From Botryococcus braunii (lineage: Eukaryota > Chlorophyta > Trebouxiophyceae): a stretch of DNA of 25,000 nucleotides. Shown piece by piece: positions 11,251 to 25,000 of this stretch (position 1 is its first letter; every line of letters starts with the position of its first letter). Where the stretch lies: NCBI GenBank assembly GCA_002005505.1, contig KV908354.1, positions 231,137 to 256,136 on the forward strand, in the 5' to 3' direction. The notes under the pieces are model-generated. The model did not search any database. It saw nothing but the letters and a program-made list of their open reading frames with translations, and was not told the DNA's origin. Both the position numbers and the translations under genes were made by a program.

Positions 11251-12105
11251 TCTCTGCAATCACCATTCCAGCCTCGATCTGGCCGGTCAGAGCGGCGGGC
11301 AACATCCAAACTGTCATGAACATGACCGAATGTGCCACATGTATCAGTGGCAGTCTCAGATGTGTCTCACTTGGGTTCCAGCAGCGATTGAAAATGCATA
11401 AAATCCATCAAGGGGGTGTCCCTTGAGGGCTCTGGCGGAGCCCTTATCGGTGGAGGCCCTTTAACAATACAAGCGTCCTGCCTACCAAGACATGTTCAAG
11501 GGCAGCCGAACTAAGGAAAAGGAGGTGCCATGCAGCCATGCAGAACTTTAAGTAAGTCTTTGCAAAGTAGCAAACATCCTGGTGCAAGGTCTAAATGACA
11601 TACCGTCACAGCAGGTGCCGATGCATGCACGACAGCCTCTCTCAGACCAATTTAGCGACCACAAAAGGCTCAGACAACCCAAGTCTTTGACAGATTGCCT
11701 GAGCCCCAGCGGTGGCCGCATTCGCTTAATGAGGCCCCCAAGGGCCCCAGGACCATAAAATCACCCTTGGCAACCATCCTGGCTGGCCTTAACTTCTCAA
11801 ATCGCAAAAACCCCCGCGGCCTGCGCCACGGGGGGGGGGGGGGGGAGAGAGCAAGAGCCAACTCACCAAGTGCCTTCATGATCCCCCTTCAGCTTGCGCC
11901 TTAAAGCGCAAGAAATTGCTCCTTCTGGCACCAAAGTAACTTCGAAGACAGCCAAAGACGTGACCCTCCCCTGTCCTTTCGCCCTTGTCCCACACATCCG
12001 TCCTCTCTAGCTCTCCCCACTCAACCTCCCCCCCCCCTTCCTTCTCTCTCTATCATCCTTTCACCTCCCCACTAGCTCGCGTTCCTCCATCCGCGTAGCC
12101 ACCAA
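11251..12105. other. Intergenic and 3' flank of the E4-E2 gene
   Basis: I see no gene here. There is a G-run at 11830-11845 and pyrimidine-rich sequence from 11965 to 12070. The stop codon of the gene ending at 12106 sits in the minus-strand string CTGTAATTGG; TGTAA is the usual poly(A) signal of chlorophyte algae, but at this position it overlaps the stop codon and probably is chance. Confidence 0.45.
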
Positions 12106-23887
<11,782 letters not shown>

Positions 23888-24889
23888 CTGCCAGCAAGGC
23901 CAGGGTATCCTCTGTGTTGCACAAAGCAATCGCGCGCCTTGGAGTCCGTCCGTCCCCGAAGGAGGGCTTGATTGAAATCAGGGAGCGTGCTTACTGCACC
24001 CCATGCTATCCACGTGACTCCTTCCCCCAGGCTACGACTCCATACTGTTACATCAAACCAGGCTGGACATGGGCCAGGATAGAATTCACAGAACAAATCA
24101 GTGATGAAAACAATTCGATGATACGTGAAGAGAGGGCATCACTGTCAATATTAGAGCAGGTGGAGCACGATTTTCCAGCTGATAAGGGTTTGTGCCTGTC
24201 GGCACATCAATTCAATATGACCCTTCACACAATGTTGTGCAGCCAACATATCTGTCAAATGATATGCCAGCCACAGCAGGAATATTGTTGCGGTTTGTCT
24301 CAACAGCTGTATTTAGTACTTGATTGCTGACCAGAAGGAACTTGCGGCGGCCACGCATCACATTGCAGACGTTTGTCCAGACAGTCCGCCCCCCAACATT
24401 ACCATAGACTATGTGTGTCGCTTCAGCACAACGTGTTGCATGTGCTTCCAAACCACCTGGCCCTGCCTAGATGATTACTTAGAAAGATAGCCATCTCTGC
24501 CGGCAATGTACCCTGCTTATCTCAGTCAAAGCTAAATCCTGCAATGTGGATGACAAGTCAGACAAGCTTCAACAACGGACTGCTGCGCTAGAAACAAAGG
24601 TGGGACGGTATCCCCTGAAAACCCGTGAGGGATGGCCTTGGACACTCGGAGGAACAAAACAGCAACCTCTGCATTACAAACACAATCCGTAAAGGGGTGC
24701 TGCAGTAGAAGTGCAGTCCGGAACAGTCATGCGCACTTGCAAGAGGTCGCTACATTACCAGCAAAGTTTACAAGAGGCAAGTACTTTGATTCTCTTGCCA
24801 AACAGTCTAGAATATTTTGTAGAGTACTTTACTCCTACTATGCAGAAGATCCCGTAACTTTAACTCCAGTATACATCGGATAGTACCGT
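23888..24889. other. Upstream intron or flank of the E4-E2 gene: nothing recognised
   Basis: The first visible exon begins in phase 2, so this stretch should be intron, or intron plus unrecognised exons. The minus strand is open at 24212-24451 without a known motif. I see no start codon with a convincing context. Confidence 0.4.
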
Positions 24890-24950
24890 ACATGCCTAAT
24901 TTTTGGATCCTTCAGATTTGTTTACCAAGGGAACATCTCAGCTCTGAAGG
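24890..24950 (+). pseudogene. Possible Ty1/copia polyprotein end (RNase H tail), broken
   Basis: The plus strand reads FLDPSDLFTKGTSQL and then a stop. This resembles the 'N-ADIFTK-L' motif near the end of copia polyproteins. A TAA lies directly before it and the upstream 24730-24880 segment (YFDSLAKQSRIF, DPVTLTPVYIG) is in another frame, so if real it is a decayed copy. The match rests on one short motif. Confidence 0.22.
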
Positions 24951-25000
24951 GCCCCGTCCCAGCGCCGGCTGGGGAACAGGAATGGATACCCCGACAGCCC

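Noticed and set aside
11136..11426. Plus-strand open frame of about 96 codons
   Set aside because: It starts inside the 74-bp repeat array and shows no conserved motif.

Overview
This window is nuclear DNA of a eukaryote. Long reading frames are short and broken, and conserved protein segments are separated by GT-AG introns whose phases match from exon to exon. Base composition is near balanced, and long CA/GT, CT/GA, poly-C/G and poly-A tracts are frequent. The receptor kinase on the left pairs a beta-helix-like ectodomain with a plant/green-algal type kinase start. I therefore infer a green alga or a close relative, but the sequence does not prove the taxon.

Two genes can be supported, both on the minus strand. 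(1) About 178-6127 holds the 5' part of a receptor-like protein kinase: start ATG with signal peptide at 6127, extracellular exons down to 3135, a transmembrane exon at 1818-1976, then the glycine loop and the VAIK-type lysine of the kinase. The rest of the kinase lies beyond position 1. (2) 12106-23887 holds the 3' part of a large gene that I reconstruct as 14 exons. Exons 1-9 (15991-23887) encode the Ufd2/UBE4 'E4' ubiquitin-elongation core. Exons 10-14 (12106-15637) encode a ubiquitin-conjugating (UBC/E2) domain of the BIRC6/UBE2O-like type with its catalytic cysteine. The U-box E3 domain that normally ends UBE4/Ufd2 proteins is not found; the E2 domain sits in its place. The 14 exons join into one open frame of about 903 codons, every junction being phase-consistent. 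If confirmed, this protein carries an E4 elongation scaffold and its own E2 in one chain, and it is the main finding here. Its N-terminus lies beyond position 25000.

From 6128 to 12105 I find no gene I can support. It contains a (CT)n tract of about 207 bp (7684-7890), a short diverged direct repeat just after it, a diverged ~297-bp tandem duplication (10025-10500), and a ~74-bp tandem array interrupted by an A-run (10781-11250). Most introns of the E4-E2 gene carry a microsatellite or minisatellite, the largest being the CA-CT-CA block at 23009-23713. The right end (24890-24950) has a weak, broken trace resembling the end of a Ty1/copia polyprotein.
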